From Solenopsis invicta (taxonomy: Eukaryota; Arthropoda; Insecta; Hymenoptera; Formicidae), in the NCBI RefSeq assembly GCF_016802725.1, contig NC_052667.1, positions 27,907,346 through 27,971,345 of the forward strand: a DNA stretch of 64,000 nt, given 5' to 3'. Position 1 is the stretch's first letter. Each line of letters opens with the position of its first letter. The translations under genes and the position numbers were made by a program. This document shows, in pieces, positions 26,223-39,520 of the stretch. A model generated the notes under the pieces. It was not told the origin of the DNA. It made no database searches and saw nothing but the letters and a program-made list of their open reading frames with translations.

Positions 26223-29200
26223 TTAAATCTTCTTCGCAGCTGGATTGGCTCGCAATTTCACCGCCCGTTTCGCCTCCATCTGCCTTTGTCTGGCCAATTT
26301 GCGCTCTTCTCTTTTTCTTCTCGCCTCTTCATACTTATTGTTTCCACTAGGAACGCCTGTGCAGTACGAGAAAAATTTTTTCAATAACTATAATGAAACG
26401 AAATTTATGTATACATGTGTTTCGAAATCAAGTCAGATATACTTGGTTGGTCTAAGGGCTGAACATCATCAAAAGATTGAAACTCCGAATCTTCCCACCC
26501 TACCTCGGAAGAATCATTTTTGTCTTGAACACCTTGGGTTGTTTCTTCCTCCTATAACATATAAATGTTCTGTAGATTACCAAGATAAATAGCCGATATC
26601 AAAATAAATAGCCATTCAGACAGCTGAATTATTCTTGTTATCTGTTCATGTTAGTGTGTATCCATATGCAAACAGAACATGGCGTGTTCCAAAATTTGCA
26701 ATAATATTCAACTAATCCAGAGTCGATTTTTCTGTGACCAAAATTTAAGCAACATCACTTTTATTATTATGTAATATTTAATATTAAACGTTTATCTGAG
26801 TTTTATATAACTTTACATATACATTTTTTTGCTTGGCGTTCTTTATTTCTTTTCGCTCATAAATTAATTTAAATGCTTTAATAAAACAATTTTGTTAAAT
26901 AAAAAAATTCTAAATTGGCCAAAGAATCCTAATATTATGGCCCAACGTCTGCTCGCATTAACATATCAGGTTAGATAGGACATTCCAGAAGAGCCTTGAC
27001 TTAGCACATATCATAAAACGCCAGGTAACAAACCGGTTCTTCCTCAAGGCTGGTCCACTGTTCATTAGCCTTAGGAGAATGGCCGGACGGTGATATATTA
27101 CTGGCTGGATTCAATGGCACCGATGGTGTAGCGGTGGACTGTTGCTCCATATCTCCCCAATTATCGGCATCCCAGCAATCCCAATCGCAATCAGAATTTG
27201 TATTTTGAGTATTTTGCGTATCGTGCTCGTGATCGGGATCGAGGGAAGTCATGCTTGTTGCGCTGCTTGTTGTGGCAGTAGTACTAGCGCTGCTCTGGGA
27301 ACTACTGGCTTGTTCTAAAATAATTGAACAAAAAAATTTCATTAATAATGTAAAGGAATACATGTATTGGTTGAAACAAAAGTTCGTAGTGGTACATATG
27401 TGGTTGAATAAATTTATGTACAAATATCATAAATAATGTCTTTAAATTTTACTTCAAAACGCTACGAACTTAGCTTTTAACCCAATATTATTTAACATAA
27501 ACGTTACTCCACAAAAAAATACCCATAAACACGAAAAACAGAATTAATGCTGACCTAAGGAAGCAGGTTTATTTAACAAGATCCTAGATGTGCTATGAGC
27601 ATTTGACGATTTTGGCGTATCTGACTGACTGCGATAAAATTTCGCCGTAACGGCTGTAACGGCCCATCCGGCCCATGTCGCTGCGGCATTACTAAGACTA
27701 GGAGTCGCAGTATTCACATCCGCCTCTGTAAATATTTTAGTAATATTAGAGTTCAGTATTTTTTCAAAGAATAGTGATGTAATAAAATACCAGTGTTATA
27801 AGCAGTGCTCACCCATTGATTCGCGAAGACCAGGATCTTCGGAGACCGTTTCAAGTTTCGATAAGAAACCTCGGATGATTCGAAATGCATTGTCTCGAAC
27901 ACCTTTGTCCACGTCCGTGGTAAGCGGACATAGAGCCGGTAAAATGCGATTTGCAACTTCCTGCAGTAAAAAATATTGCTGCGTTGCGGCTAGAGCTAGT
28001 ATACTCGCAATTCTGGCTGGAGGAAAAGAATCGCGAGTTCCACGGATAAACGCTCCAATCAATACCTAAAATTATGTTTATTAATTGATTCAATAATATT
28101 TCACAACTAAATTATAAATTATTTCATTTTCTTATTGTATTTTATAAATATAAATATGACATTACTTTCTGCCTTATCTGAGGATGAAGATGTTGAGCAA
28201 TTTTTCCAAGGCAAACTGTGGTATTTGTGCGAATACCGCCTTGTTCGTCTTTCGACTGAAGTTTCGCAAAGTATCTTAAAGTCTCAACATTAAGATTGTT
28301 ATAATCTAATTTTGGTGCTAAATGTACGACCGATCTTATCGTTTCTTCCCTGATTGCCGGATTTGTGTCGAGGAAGCCCCTTGCTACCTGCAAAAAAATA
28401 CATATTTAACATACATAAAATAATTTTAGTTTGTTCTGAAATAATAGACAAGAATTGTATCACAAAAATTTCAATTTGTCAGATTCAATATACAGATATT
28501 TTTGAAATTTTTATACAATTATTACAGATAAAATTATTTATAAAATTATTATATTTTCACATAATGTATACAATTGATTGTCTAATAACATTTAATAAAA
28601 GATCTTCTTTACCTGAGGAAAAATGGCTTCATTAACTGTAGCTGATTGCAAGTGATCAACAAATCGATCCAACTGTTGTAGCAATCGTAATCTCGTCGCT
28701 CTGTCGTTCGATGCGAATAACTTAACAACGCAGGGTACCACTCGACGTTGGTACTCAGCGTCAGGTAATTGAGAGCCTAGTTGCAGCAACGGCGGTAACA
28801 CAGCACTTCCGGCGTCCCCGAACTCGAAAGCGGCCAGTAATTGCGGTAAAATCTTGTACCGGCCAACACCATCGGGAAACGAATCCAATTGTGCCGCCAA
28901 TTGCGAAAAGAATCGTCCTTTCTCGCCTCTTTCCTTCATCTGAATCTCTTCCAGGAATAAAAGAGCATCAACAAGATTGTTCTTAAAGAAGCCACCGTTA
29001 CTGCGACAACGCGCTATCACGTCTGCGGGATTCGGTCTTCCTTCTGGATTAGCTCCCGTTAGCTCTCTATATACCATCGTTATTTGCTTTGGAATCTTTC
29101 AAAATAAAAGATTACGTACATCAAGACATACGAAATAATGAGTTGACAAAAAGACATAATATAAGACAAGAGGACTTACTTGACCCGTGATTTTAAGTTG

Positions 29201-31423
29201 CGAAGTGGTATTGAGGGTGCCATTGTACGTTTCCCAAATCAGACAGCCCAGTCCCCACATATCAACTGAGCTAGTTTTTATTTATTTATTAGTTTTATAT
29301 TGCTAATATACACTCAACGGTAAAATTAAAAGATTACCTATTCTGATTCCGAAAATAGGCGTAATTTAAGAGAGTGAGTTTGTCAAAAATAATCGTAAAA
29401 AAATGTTTAAAAAAAGCATTTTAAAGCTTAAAATCTTTAGTTTTGAGATTGATAAGTCATTAAACAATTTACAAATTGTTTACAAAATTACGCGGATTTA
29501 AATGGAGACGCGGTCAAATCTCCAAATTTTTTACAAACTTTGCAAAGCTCCACGACGTGAAATAAAAATTGCACGCAAGTGCGGTTTACAGCATTTGAAA
29601 GCGTGAATCTTTACCTTTAATTTGCGTACTTGTTAAGCGTTCTACAATTTTTTTTCACCGAATTATTCAACATTGAAAAAAGAAAGCATTTTTGCTTCAG
29701 TGCTGAATAACTCAGTAAAAAAAATCGTACAACGCTCAACAAATAAAGATAAATTAAAGGTAAAAATTCACGCTTTTGAATGCATTTGTGTGCGATTTTT
29801 ATTTCACGCTGTGCAACTTAACAAAATTTTTACAAGATTTGACATTTGTCGGATTTTTTTTACAAACTTCGGAATGCTCCACGACGTAAAATAAAAATTC
29901 CATGCAAAAACGTAAATTTTTACCTTTAATTTGCGTACTCGTTAAGCGTTGTACGATTTTTATTCATTGAGTTATTCAACATTGCAGCAAAAAAGGCCAT
30001 TTTTGCTTCAGTGTTGCATAACCCAGTGAAAAAAAAATCGTACAACGCTCAACAAGTACGCAAATTAAAGGTAAAGATTCACGCTTTCAAATGCTGTAAA
30101 CCGCACTTGCGTGCAATTTTTATTTCACGTCGTGGAGCTTTGCAAAGTTTGTAAAAAATTTGGAGATTTGACGCATCCCCATTCGTAAACAATCTGTAAA
30201 TCGTTTAATAAATTATCAATTTCAAAACTAAAGATTTCAAGCATTAAAATGCTTTTTTAAACATTTTTTTTACAATTATTTTTGACAAAGTTACACTCTC
30301 TTAAATCTCGCCTATTTTTGGGAGTCAGAATAGGTGATCCTTTAATTTTGCTATCAAGTTTATATATACATATATAAGCTTCCCTACTACATTGTATTGT
30401 CTCTAATGTGTTTATCATGTCTGTAATTACATTGCTAAATTTGGATAAAATTAATATGATCACATACCATTTAGTTGTAGGCTTTGTGCCTTCCTTAGCC
30501 TCTGGTGGTTGATACACTTGGAAAAGAGAAGGTAAAAAATTGTATGGTGTGTCCACAGCCGTCATATACTCGACCCCACCGAGTTTCCATTCGCCGCTCT
30601 CTTCATTAACGAACACTGTCCACAGATTGACATTATTATGCCGTAAATTCCCGTCGTTATTTAAGAAGTTAAGTGCCCTCTGCCATCAAATCGAAGTAGC
30701 AAGTATTATAGATTTCTCTCATATGTGCTTAAAAATTTCTGACATAATACATATATTATTTCATTTATACATACTGTGATTTGAAATATACCCCAGGAAA
30801 AGTACAACTCCTTCTTAGACTCATTTTCGGAATTACATTTTTGCGTCAAACGATTATACAATGGCTCCACACGCTCTGTGGCTAAGTAAACCATTTTATC
30901 AGTCTGGAGTAATAAAATATAAATTACATTTTTATAACCAAGAGTAAGTTACTACCACTACAAAAAATAAATGCAATTCATACCTCAAGACTGTCAAGAT
31001 ACGCAAGTATACTAGGGTGTCTAAGCGTTTTAAGTCTTTTCACAGCCGAACGAGCAATATCCAATTGCTGTTCCCCTCCATTTTTGACATCGAAAACGAA
31101 AACTGAAACATCCTCGCCCACTGTGGTGCCCTGTGGAAGATCTTGCGAGGATAAAAATATTTTCACTAACAAATTGGAAGATAAATAAACTCTCACCACT
31201 ACTCATCGATTAATTTGTCACAGTAAATTATTTCAGTGACAAAATATGACACAGTCATGTTCAGGACTTCATTAGCGTCATTTAATCACATCTCTATTTT
31301 TTAAATTACCTTTCTTTTAGCTCTATGTATCGTCCAGATACTTTTGTTCTCCAAGCCTGGGATAGGCTCCCCAATGTCATACGGAAAATCTTTGGCGGGA
31401 TCTCTCGAGAAGAAAGACCACAT
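26223..31423 (-). CDS. Scyl1: SCYL1 (N-terminal kinase-like protein; COPI-associated pseudokinase)
   Basis: SCYL1 is a catalytically dead kinase-like scaffold that works with COPI in Golgi-ER retrograde traffic. I read 12 exons in gene order: 31310-31423, 30984-31130, 30775-30903, 30468-30679, 29180-29270, 28613-29095, 28166-28387, 27813-28065, 27555-27725, 27034-27314, 26443-26551 and 26223-26356. All phases agree, giving about 781 residues against roughly 800 in vertebrates. The N-terminus has the family's MWSFFSRDPAKDFPYDIGEP start, followed by a kinase fold lacking the glycine loop, HRD and DFG (LRHNNVNLWTVF and LGG instead). Exons 6-8 encode HEAT repeats. Exon 9 has the AATWAGWAV motif, exons 10-11 acidic Trp motifs, and exon 12 a basic coiled coil ending AAKKI. 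That end is not the canonical C-terminal COPI signal. Intron 4 carries a 1-kb foldback element. Confidence 0.95.
29312..30360. mobile_element. Nested foldback element in SCYL1 intron 4
   Basis: The intron between SCYL1 exons 4 and 5 (29271-30467) is almost filled by a long inverted repeat. The outer arms run from about 29312 to 29660 and from about 30030 to 30360 and are complementary over most of their length. Two internal hairpins centre near 29690 and 29996, and a third palindrome centres near 29845, so related segments alternate in orientation. No open frame of transposase length is present. It resembles a foldback transposon or large MITE. Target-site duplication could not be fixed. Confidence 0.8.
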
Positions 31424-32194
31424 TGTGGAGCTTATACTCTTTTATCTGCACATACAGGCCACACTCAACCAACTCAACCTTCAATGTGACGTATCATTGG
31501 CACTAACAGCGAGACATCAGAACTGCAAGAGTATAAAAGTCACTGGTTTTTGCGCATTATAAACGCATAAATACACTGGGGCAAATTATCCAATTATGAC
31601 GTGGCATCTCTTTGTTAAACAAATAGTTCCAATGTAATTAACACGCCTAAAAGAGGTTAAGTGATGTATGAAGGGGGGAAAAATGAATAAAATTCCGAAC
31701 AAGTTTTTCGTTCAAGAAACAAGCTCTGTATCGTGTTTTTCTAAAAAGACAGAAAGGTACCATGCAAACAATCGGAAATTAAAAGTCACCGCAACACTAC
31801 GAGCGATTGGTCTGACAAAAAAAAAGACGCGAGTGCAGCTCGCTCGATCTGTCGAAAAAAATACTCCTCAACTTTTTTTTTAGTCGTTACATTCAGCAAC
31901 ACATGTTCATTCGCGCGTGCATGGATAAGTTATCTGTTACAAGTTGGAAACACCGGGAGGTAGTCGCTTACGCTTTTTCTCGTAGTATTGAGAGATTCAT
32001 ACATCGAGCTCGCACGATGACGCGCGCGGGACGTCATTTTGACATCGCGATTTTAACGTCTCCTTCTAGCCATCTGTTCTCGCGCTTCAACTCGAACCGA
32101 ATTGTGTTATCGATTGTAGAAACGAGGAGGGGAAAAAAATCGAAAGAGATAAAACGTCGCGATGGGTGTCGAAATAAACGACGAAATATCGATC

Positions 32195-32227
<33 letters not shown>

Positions 32228-33152
32228 GAGACAATCGGATGTCACCGCCCGCGCGATATTTTCTTTCCAGCCCCCGGCCCCCGTTGCCCCCGTGTGGCTG
32301 ATGAGGGCTGATTGCCCTCTCCCACACCCCTCGAAAATACAATGGAACGGGTGACGTTCAGCGACATTCACGTCTGTGTTCGTGATTAAATGAGCGTTGA
32401 CTTATGTAATCGGAAGCACTTTGCGAATTGGAACTGTTAGATGAAAGATTTTCCCTCCTAAATTTAGATTTTGTTACCACGAGGAATTTTTTGGAAAGAT
32501 AACAGATTTGAAGTAATTCTTAGAAAAGGAAAATATGAAGATTATTGTATTTTTTTTCTTTTAATTGTACCGATTTGTGATACATTAATTTTTGTATTAT
32601 ATTCATTATAAATATTTATAACCTAACAGCACTATTGCGAGCTCTCGATTTGGGAGAGTTTTCATGAACTCTACGCTTGACAGCTACGAGTCGCTCTCTT
32701 GCGGTTATTTTCGATATACCAGGATTATTTGATCATTGGTGATCCATCCCCGGGAGAACTATTCGTGAAGACCCACGGCGATGGAGTTCGTGTTTGACTT
32801 GGCAGATATCTGCTAACGGAGAAAAATATGCTTTGCAGCAATTGACGTCACGTGGACCACTGTCATGAAATCGGTCGCGACGATATTGTGATAACGTATT
32901 TCATAATAAAGTATTCGAAGGTGAGGTGACATGAATTGCAATCGTGAAAGGACAAGATAAATTGGATCGTTATGAACATGTCGCATTTTACAATTATTTT
33001 TTTACACCGTTATATTTAACACACATTTTCAATAATAAAATTACGAATCTGTGATCTCACACATGCTATACATATTTGTACAAAAAAATGGTTGAAACTT
33101 TCAGGTGATTGAGAAAGCAGATGAGAAGTTGTTGTAGCATTAATTGGGAAAA
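31424..33152. promoter_or_regulatory. Divergent region SCYL1 / OPA3 with (CT)n tract
   Basis: This 1.7-kb interval lies between two divergent start codons. Bases 31880-32370 are CpG-rich and include a (CT)n tract at 32193-32227. A possible 5' UTR intron of OPA3 runs from a GTGAGG donor near 32921 to an AG acceptor near 33104. Promoter elements could not be placed exactly. Confidence 0.45.
32193..32227. repeat. (CT)n microsatellite
   Basis: A CT dinucleotide run interrupted by one extra T lies in the CpG-rich interval upstream of OPA3. GAGA-type repeats are common near insect promoters, so a regulatory role is possible but unproven. Confidence 0.9.
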
Positions 33153-33893
33153 ATGCCAGTCGGTGTATTTCCAGCCCTTAAATTGGGCGTGCTGTTTGTT
33201 AAGCAGATCAGTAAACCCTTAGCCAAATTTCTAGTCAATCAAGCAAAGAACCATCCTACTTTCAGAACTTATTTCATCATCCCACCAGCTCAGTGTGAGT
33301 GTATACCTTTATCTTTTTCTTGTGATGTAAAGATTTATGTGATGTAATTATCATCATTTTACATATTTATAGTTTATCATTGGGCAGAAGTGAAAGCAAA
33401 GATGTATGTCATGAATCTTGGTAAGCCTACAAAGGTTGCCAAGCTGAATGAAACTATGGCGATCGAATTGGGCGCCAATCTCATTGGCGAGTTGATAATC
33501 TTCAGCATAGCTGGAGGATGTCTTATATTTGAATACAACAGGCAAACCACAAAAGAGGCGAAAAAAGAAGAGATACGTCAGATGCAAATAGTGAAGTTCA
33601 CAGATGACATTCAAGCATTGTATAACACTACATTGCAACAAGAAGCACAAATCAATTATCTGCAGAACGCCGTTAATCAATTAGCAAAGCATACAAAGCA
33701 TAAGTTACCTGAGATGCCAGTTTTCGAACAAATGAATAATAGCAGTAATAACTTAGAAGACAATAAGAAGAATCATAATAAAAATAGCAAAAACTCAATG
33801 GAAGCCAACACAGAAACTGAGAGCACACCGTTGATAGAGCGTGCTATAGTGTATTATAACAATGAATTGAAAAAAGATAAGTCGCTTAGATAA
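33153..33893 (+). CDS. Opa3: OPA3-like mitochondrial protein
   Basis: OPA3 is a small mitochondrial membrane protein, mutated in human optic atrophy and 3-methylglutaconic aciduria; its biochemical role is unsettled. Two exons, 33153-33294 and 33373-33893, join in frame to give 220 residues. The N-terminus has the family's PALKLGVLFVKQISKPLA stretch and the FRTYFIIPPAQ/YHWAEVKAKM junction. The GANLIGELIIFSIAGGCLIF hydrophobic segment follows, then a coiled coil rich in Lys, Glu and Gln. The protein is about 40 residues longer than the human form because of an Asn/Lys-rich C-terminal tail. The ATG at 33153 is preferred because it starts directly at the conserved MPVGVFPALKL sequence. Confidence 0.95.
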
Positions 33894-35092
33894 GACATTT
33901 TATACCTCTGTTTAAAACGTAATATCAGGATTGGGGACATTACTTTATAAAAGTTATCGCATATCTCACAATGGTGATGCATCACCTTTAATCATTACTT
34001 AGAAAGTAACTTTGTTCCTTTTTTGTTATTTTTTTTACGAAATTTTGATGATTTTTCAGTGTGGTATTCAATTATATATATTGTTATGTGACTAATTCAA
34101 AGCGAAATTTGTAATGGTTTTTGTTCACAATATGGTCTATACACATATTTTGTACGTTTATAAGGTGTCATGTAAGTAACAACAAAATTCATTATCGTTA
34201 CAGAAAAAAGTAATGATTGTTACTAGAAAAAAAAATGTTAACTGCGTTAAAAGTAATACGTTGCTTCCCAACCCTGCATAATACGTATTTTGAGATATAC
34301 AAATGTTAACAACTGGTGTTGGTATTAAAACAAAATACATTCATAATGCCGAAATGTATATAACAAAGTTTTGTTCTGCATATTGTGTATTGCAATCTGT
34401 TTTTGGATTGCGATTAATTTGTGCAAGTTTTGACCGAAGATTTAGATCTTTTCTGTAAAAAAAAAATACATTTAAATCTCTTTCTGTAAAAAAACAATAC
34501 ATATTTTGCCCCATGTACGTAAATAATTTTAAAATAAATGTAGATATGTGTGATTTAATAAAATTTACACAGAAAAATTTATAATATAATTTGTAGGTTT
34601 TTTTGTTGCTCAATTTTTTTTTCATTTTTATATAATTAATGCATATATTACAAATTTAATTAAAATTGATTACATAAATTAATGATAAGTACATTATTTA
34701 AATAAAAACAAGATTTTTTAATTGGATTATAATTTTAAAATTTTTTGCCGATAATAGTAGTTTTGATAATTTCCGACAGTCGATAACTTAATTATTGATT
34801 ATTTTATATATCAATAATCGGTAAGTTATAGGTAATTCATGCGCACGTCCACGTGCGCATATACAACTCATCTGTGTTTACATAATTTATAAATCGTAAT
34901 CAATAACTTCTTATGTGTTCTTATGTCTAGACAAAGAAAGATAAAAAGATACAAAGTGAGACTATTAAAATACAAGTTTAATACTTTTATTTGATACTTT
35001 AAATCAACGTATACTGTAGCAGAATGCGTGTATACTATCGTGGTGTGTCAAATTTTGTATTACCTCACTCTTATAAATTTTAAAACTCAAAG
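33894..35092. other. Intergenic region OPA3 / PIGN
   Basis: This 1.2-kb AT-rich interval contains the OPA3 3' UTR and the PIGN upstream region. Only short chance frames occur. No repeat family or RNA gene was recognised. Confidence 0.55.
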
Positions 35093-36590
35093 ATGTTTAT
35101 GAAAAGTAAAAGGTTATTGGATACCGCAAATTGTGAATTGTCCACTCCGGGAAAGTCCAAGAGAGAGTGGATCGAAATGAGTCACAGTTATTTATTCGCT
35201 CTATGGGGGTTAATTATGCATTTAATCCTGTTATGGGGCGTATTGGATGTCAACTTTCATTCACCTATCATTAGAGGATTGCCAATTGTACCGGCGCCTA
35301 ATAGCCCTCCAGCTAAAAGACTGCTACTTTTCGTGGCAGACGGCCTGAGATTTCAAACATTCATGGAGAAGCCACCACCTTACCTTAGGTATCTTACAAA
35401 ACTTGATCTCATTCAAAAACAACGATAAAATTTTATTTCTATTATTTCATGTAATTTTATTTAATTAATATTTTTGTTACAGTAAAAAAATTAATTTAAT
35501 CTATTCCAATAAATAATATGTATTAATAACATTATTAATCAATTAATTTTGTATTAATTCTATATTAATTTAGAAATTTAGCAAATTATAAATCTTAATA
35601 AGAATATTGGTTTATTTTTATTTAAAGATTGATTATATGTTATAAACAAAATACTTATTTTTTTTAGAGATATAATGAAAAATAAGGGTGTTTGGGGAAT
35701 ATCTCATACAAGAGTTCCTACTGAATCAAGACCAGGACATGTTGCAATTGCTGCAGGATTGTATGAGGATCCCAGTGCCATCTTTAAAGGATGGCAGGAG
35801 AATCCAGTGGATTTTGATTCTGTCTTTAATCAAAGTCATGCAACCTGGGCTTGGGGTAGTCCAGATATAATAACAATATTTACAAAAGGTATTTCAAAAA
35901 GAAACGACAGCCGTTGATTATTCATTATTTCTCACTCTTATGTTGAAATCTTGAAAAGGATAGGTAGCAAACAAAACGTTCATGGACGGAGTTATCCATC
36001 CACATGGCAGGATTTTGATGCAAACTTGAGTAATCAAACAACACGGCTGGACTCCTGGGTGTTTGATGCTTATTTAGAATGGCTGCAGTCCTCAGCAGCT
36101 GAGGCAGTGAGAAATCAGAATGGAATCATTTTGTTTTTTCATCTGCTTGGGTGCGACACTTTGGGACATGCCAAAAAACCACATTCCAGGTATCTGACTT
36201 ACTTTAGACTTAAGTTAAACTGTTTTTCAAAGTGCAGATTTATTAGTAAAAAGGAAATCTTGTGATCAGAGAATATGTGGAAAATATGAACTACGTCGAT
36301 CAAAGGATCAAAAAGGTTGTGAATGTAACGGAAAACTTTTTTGGAGAGAACACTACTGCTTATGTATTTACATCAGACCATGGAATGACTGATTGGGGAT
36401 CTCATGGAAGTGGTCTGCCGTCTGAAACAGAAACACCATTAATTGTTTGGGGAGCAGGAGTAAGATCGTCTGGTTTTCGTCAAGATGTTGAACAAGCTAG
36501 TATAAGTCCTTTAATAGCATCTCTAATAGGAATTCCCATTCCTATAAATAATGAGGTAAGTGTTTATGTAATTATTGATTCCATTAGAAA

Positions 36591-36635
<45 letters not shown>

Positions 36636-36652
36636 CTCTCTCTCACACACAC

Positions 36653-36692
<40 letters not shown>

Positions 36693-36901
36693 TTGCGTGC
36701 AAAAATATGTAACATTCAACATATAAAATAATTATAAAATAGAGCAACTTAATTTACATGTTTATTATGTATTTTTTTTAATTATTGACAGAAAATATTA
36801 TTATTTAACTATTTGTATAATTTAAAATGGGACATAAAAGATTTCAATCAAATAAGACACAATTTCAAAAAATTGTAATATCCTTTAATTATTAAAGTTT
36901 A

Positions 36902-36942
<41 letters not shown>

Positions 36943-39074
36943 ATAAATTTACTTTCAAAATACTTTTTTAGGGTGCATTACCGTGGCAGTATTTTGATAG
37001 GAATTATTACGAATATGTCGCACATTCTTTACTCAGCAATGTGAAACAACTTGCACATCAAATAGCTGGAAATCGTGTAATAAGTTGTCAAAATAGTGAT
37101 CAATATGACTGGCGAGAGATACAGTTAAATGACAAAATTCGTAAGGCTGGACAACACCTCAGTAAAAGAAATGTGATGGCTGGAATTCAAGAGGGCAACA
37201 CAGCAATTAATTTTAGCAAGGAAGCCTTGGCATATTTTAGACAATATCAACGAATACGGTTTTTAATATATTTATCGATAATGTGGCTTGGCTGGATAGT
37301 TATATTGTTTTTAAAAATAACTGGAGCAAAGCATGAATATTCACGAATTTTTCTACTGAGATTAATAAACATTGGATTTGCAAGTTTATTAATAATAATG
37401 TTAATTGGACATATGAGTGAGTAATATTTTTAATGAAACATTAAATCAATGTAAACTTTATGTCGCTTTTGTAATAATTTTTATATTTTTAAATCACTTG
37501 AAAGATGGACATTTGTATTCTATTATATGTTAATGTTTACAGTGTCCAATTGTAGCAACTGGAGATTACCATTCTATGCATTCTTCGCTATAATATCTGC
37601 ATGGTTTGCCGTTACTACTTGGATCACATCAACCTCTGTATTTGTAGAAAGTAGTACAATGAAGCTAGTCATAGATATTGGAGGCACCCTGTTATTATTA
37701 GTGATACTATTTGTTGGATTAACATATAGATTTGCTCTCAGTATAGGAATATTGTTACTCTTATTGATACGGCTAGCAAAGTCACAAGACATATCGACTT
37801 CTATGACTTGGACATCGCTAGCACTAGCTGTGTTTCCATTACTGCCTGTCGTGGAGCCAGATCCACGCGTTTATATTGTGTAAGTCTATCTGACAAATGT
37901 GATCAAGTTGGTCATTCAAAATTATATTAAATTAGAAAAGAAATATCAATTAGTTTGCTAAAAAATTCATCATTTTTCTTTCAATTGATTTATTGGAAAA
38001 TAATATAAAACACATTGGAATTTTGTATAAGAATTTTTGGAGTGATTTAATATTTTTTTTATTAATTTCAGGATAATTGGAGTATGTATAGCAATACCGG
38101 TAGTGATTGTTTATGAGAAGTCGCAAAGTCGGAAAATAATGGAAATTTTACGTTTAATCATTACAAGTCTTGTATACATAGAAATTATTGATGGACGATA
38201 CTGGATATCTTGGATTATTTTGCTTACTACACCATTGTGCATTTGGCTTTATCCAATAGAGACCCAGAAAAGAATGCTGGGCGTAATGCTCGGATTTTTT
38301 TGTCCTCTTACATTACTGTCAACATCTTACGAGCCAATTTTTTTCGTGACTCTTACAATTAATTTACTTAGTTGGCTGGAAGTTACTCCAACTACCTCAA
38401 AGAACTCAGGAGAGCAAATGACTTCAGGAGACTTGATCAGAGCTACATTTTTTGTATCCTTTTATCATCTTTTAAAGATAAAATTTTTTTCTGTGAGAGT
38501 GTTGGGTATTTATACCTTGATTAATTAAAAATAATTTAATCAAAGAAGGTAGAATGTTAAAGAATAATTTTGTAATATTTTCCTCTCTTCATTTATTTAA
38601 TAGACTATATTATTATTTATATATATCCTTAATATTTTATTGCAGATGTTGTATGTATTATTGTGTTTCTTTGGCACAGGAAATATGGCGAGCATCAGTT
38701 CATTCGATCCATCTTGGACGCGTCACTATGTTACCATCTTCTCCCCATTTCTAATGACGTCTTTGATACTCCTCAAACTTAGCATTCCTTTAATATTAGT
38801 AGGATGCGTGAGCTATTCTTTAGAATCGGAAAATTGTAAAAAACCAATTTCTTTAGCTGTTCTTCTTTTAGGCGATTGTTTGTCTCTGCCTTTGATGTAT
38901 TGGGTTACACCATATGGCAGCTGGCTAGATATTGGTAGCGCTATTAGTAAATTCATCATTGTCATTTCTCTTCCTTGTCTCTTTATACTATTAAAATGTC
39001 TTTCACGTCCACTTATGAAACTAAGTTTTGCACGACTTCCAGTCGCTTTAACTCAAAAAAAGCACATCGTGTAG
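35093..39074 (+). CDS. PIGN: GPI ethanolamine phosphate transferase 1 (PIG-N)
   Basis: PIGN adds ethanolamine phosphate to the first mannose of GPI precursors in the ER membrane. Eight exons are 35093-35388, 35668-35888, 35964-36189, 36270-36555, 36972-37416, 37543-37879, 38072-38453 and 38646-39074. Phases agree and give about 873 residues, slightly shorter than the human protein. An N-terminal signal-anchor (residues about 29-50) is followed by an alkaline-phosphatase-type lumenal domain. Its metal and nucleophile motifs are LLLFVADGLR, the TRVPTESRPGH motif, HLLGCDTLGHA and TSDHGMTDWGSHG. The C-terminal half is a multi-pass membrane domain with the family's FGTGNMASISSFDP motif in the last exon. 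A second in-frame ATG at 35177 would shorten the N-terminus by 28 residues. Intron 4 contains two microsatellites. Confidence 0.96.
36593..36690. repeat. Compound (TC)n-(CA)n microsatellite in PIGN intron 4
   Basis: A TC run of about 50 bases passes directly into a CA run of about 45 bases. It begins some 40 bases inside the intron after exon 4. Confidence 0.95.
36901..36941. repeat. (TA)n microsatellite in PIGN intron 4
   Basis: An uninterrupted TA run lies about 30 bases before the splice acceptor of PIGN exon 5. Confidence 0.9.
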
Positions 39075-39520
39075 ATTTTTTTTTTTATGTAATTATGCAT
39101 CGACCTAATGATTATTTCATTTAAACTCTAAATATATGTTTGTTAATGCCGTTACATTGAAGCATTTAACTTAAGAATGAAACGAACAAATTTTTATGTA
39201 TGTGTGTAGATGTATACTCGACTGAAGTCTATATTCTCTTATGCAATTTATTTATTTGTATTACATAAAAATAGATAATTATATTTATATGCAGGAAAAT
39301 ATATGCAAGTGTCCATAGTGTCATTATTAATCGTTTTTATAAATGTACACAATTGATACGACTTTTCTATTGATCACTCATGTAACGTGTAAACATGAAA
39401 TATAAAAATTATTTTTAAAAAGTATAACTGTTTCATTATTAAAGTGATATTAAGCTTAATTTTTTCATGGCTCAATTTAATTTCTATAATACAATACATA
39501 TAATTGGAGAAATAATACAT
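39075..39520. other. Convergent 3' region PIGN / SF3B2
   Basis: This 446-base AT-rich interval between two convergent stop codons should hold both 3' UTRs. Nothing else is visible. Confidence 0.6.

Noticed and set aside
29312..30360. Autonomous DNA transposon
   Set aside because: The longest frame inside is about 73 codons with no transposase motif. It can only be non-autonomous or foldback.
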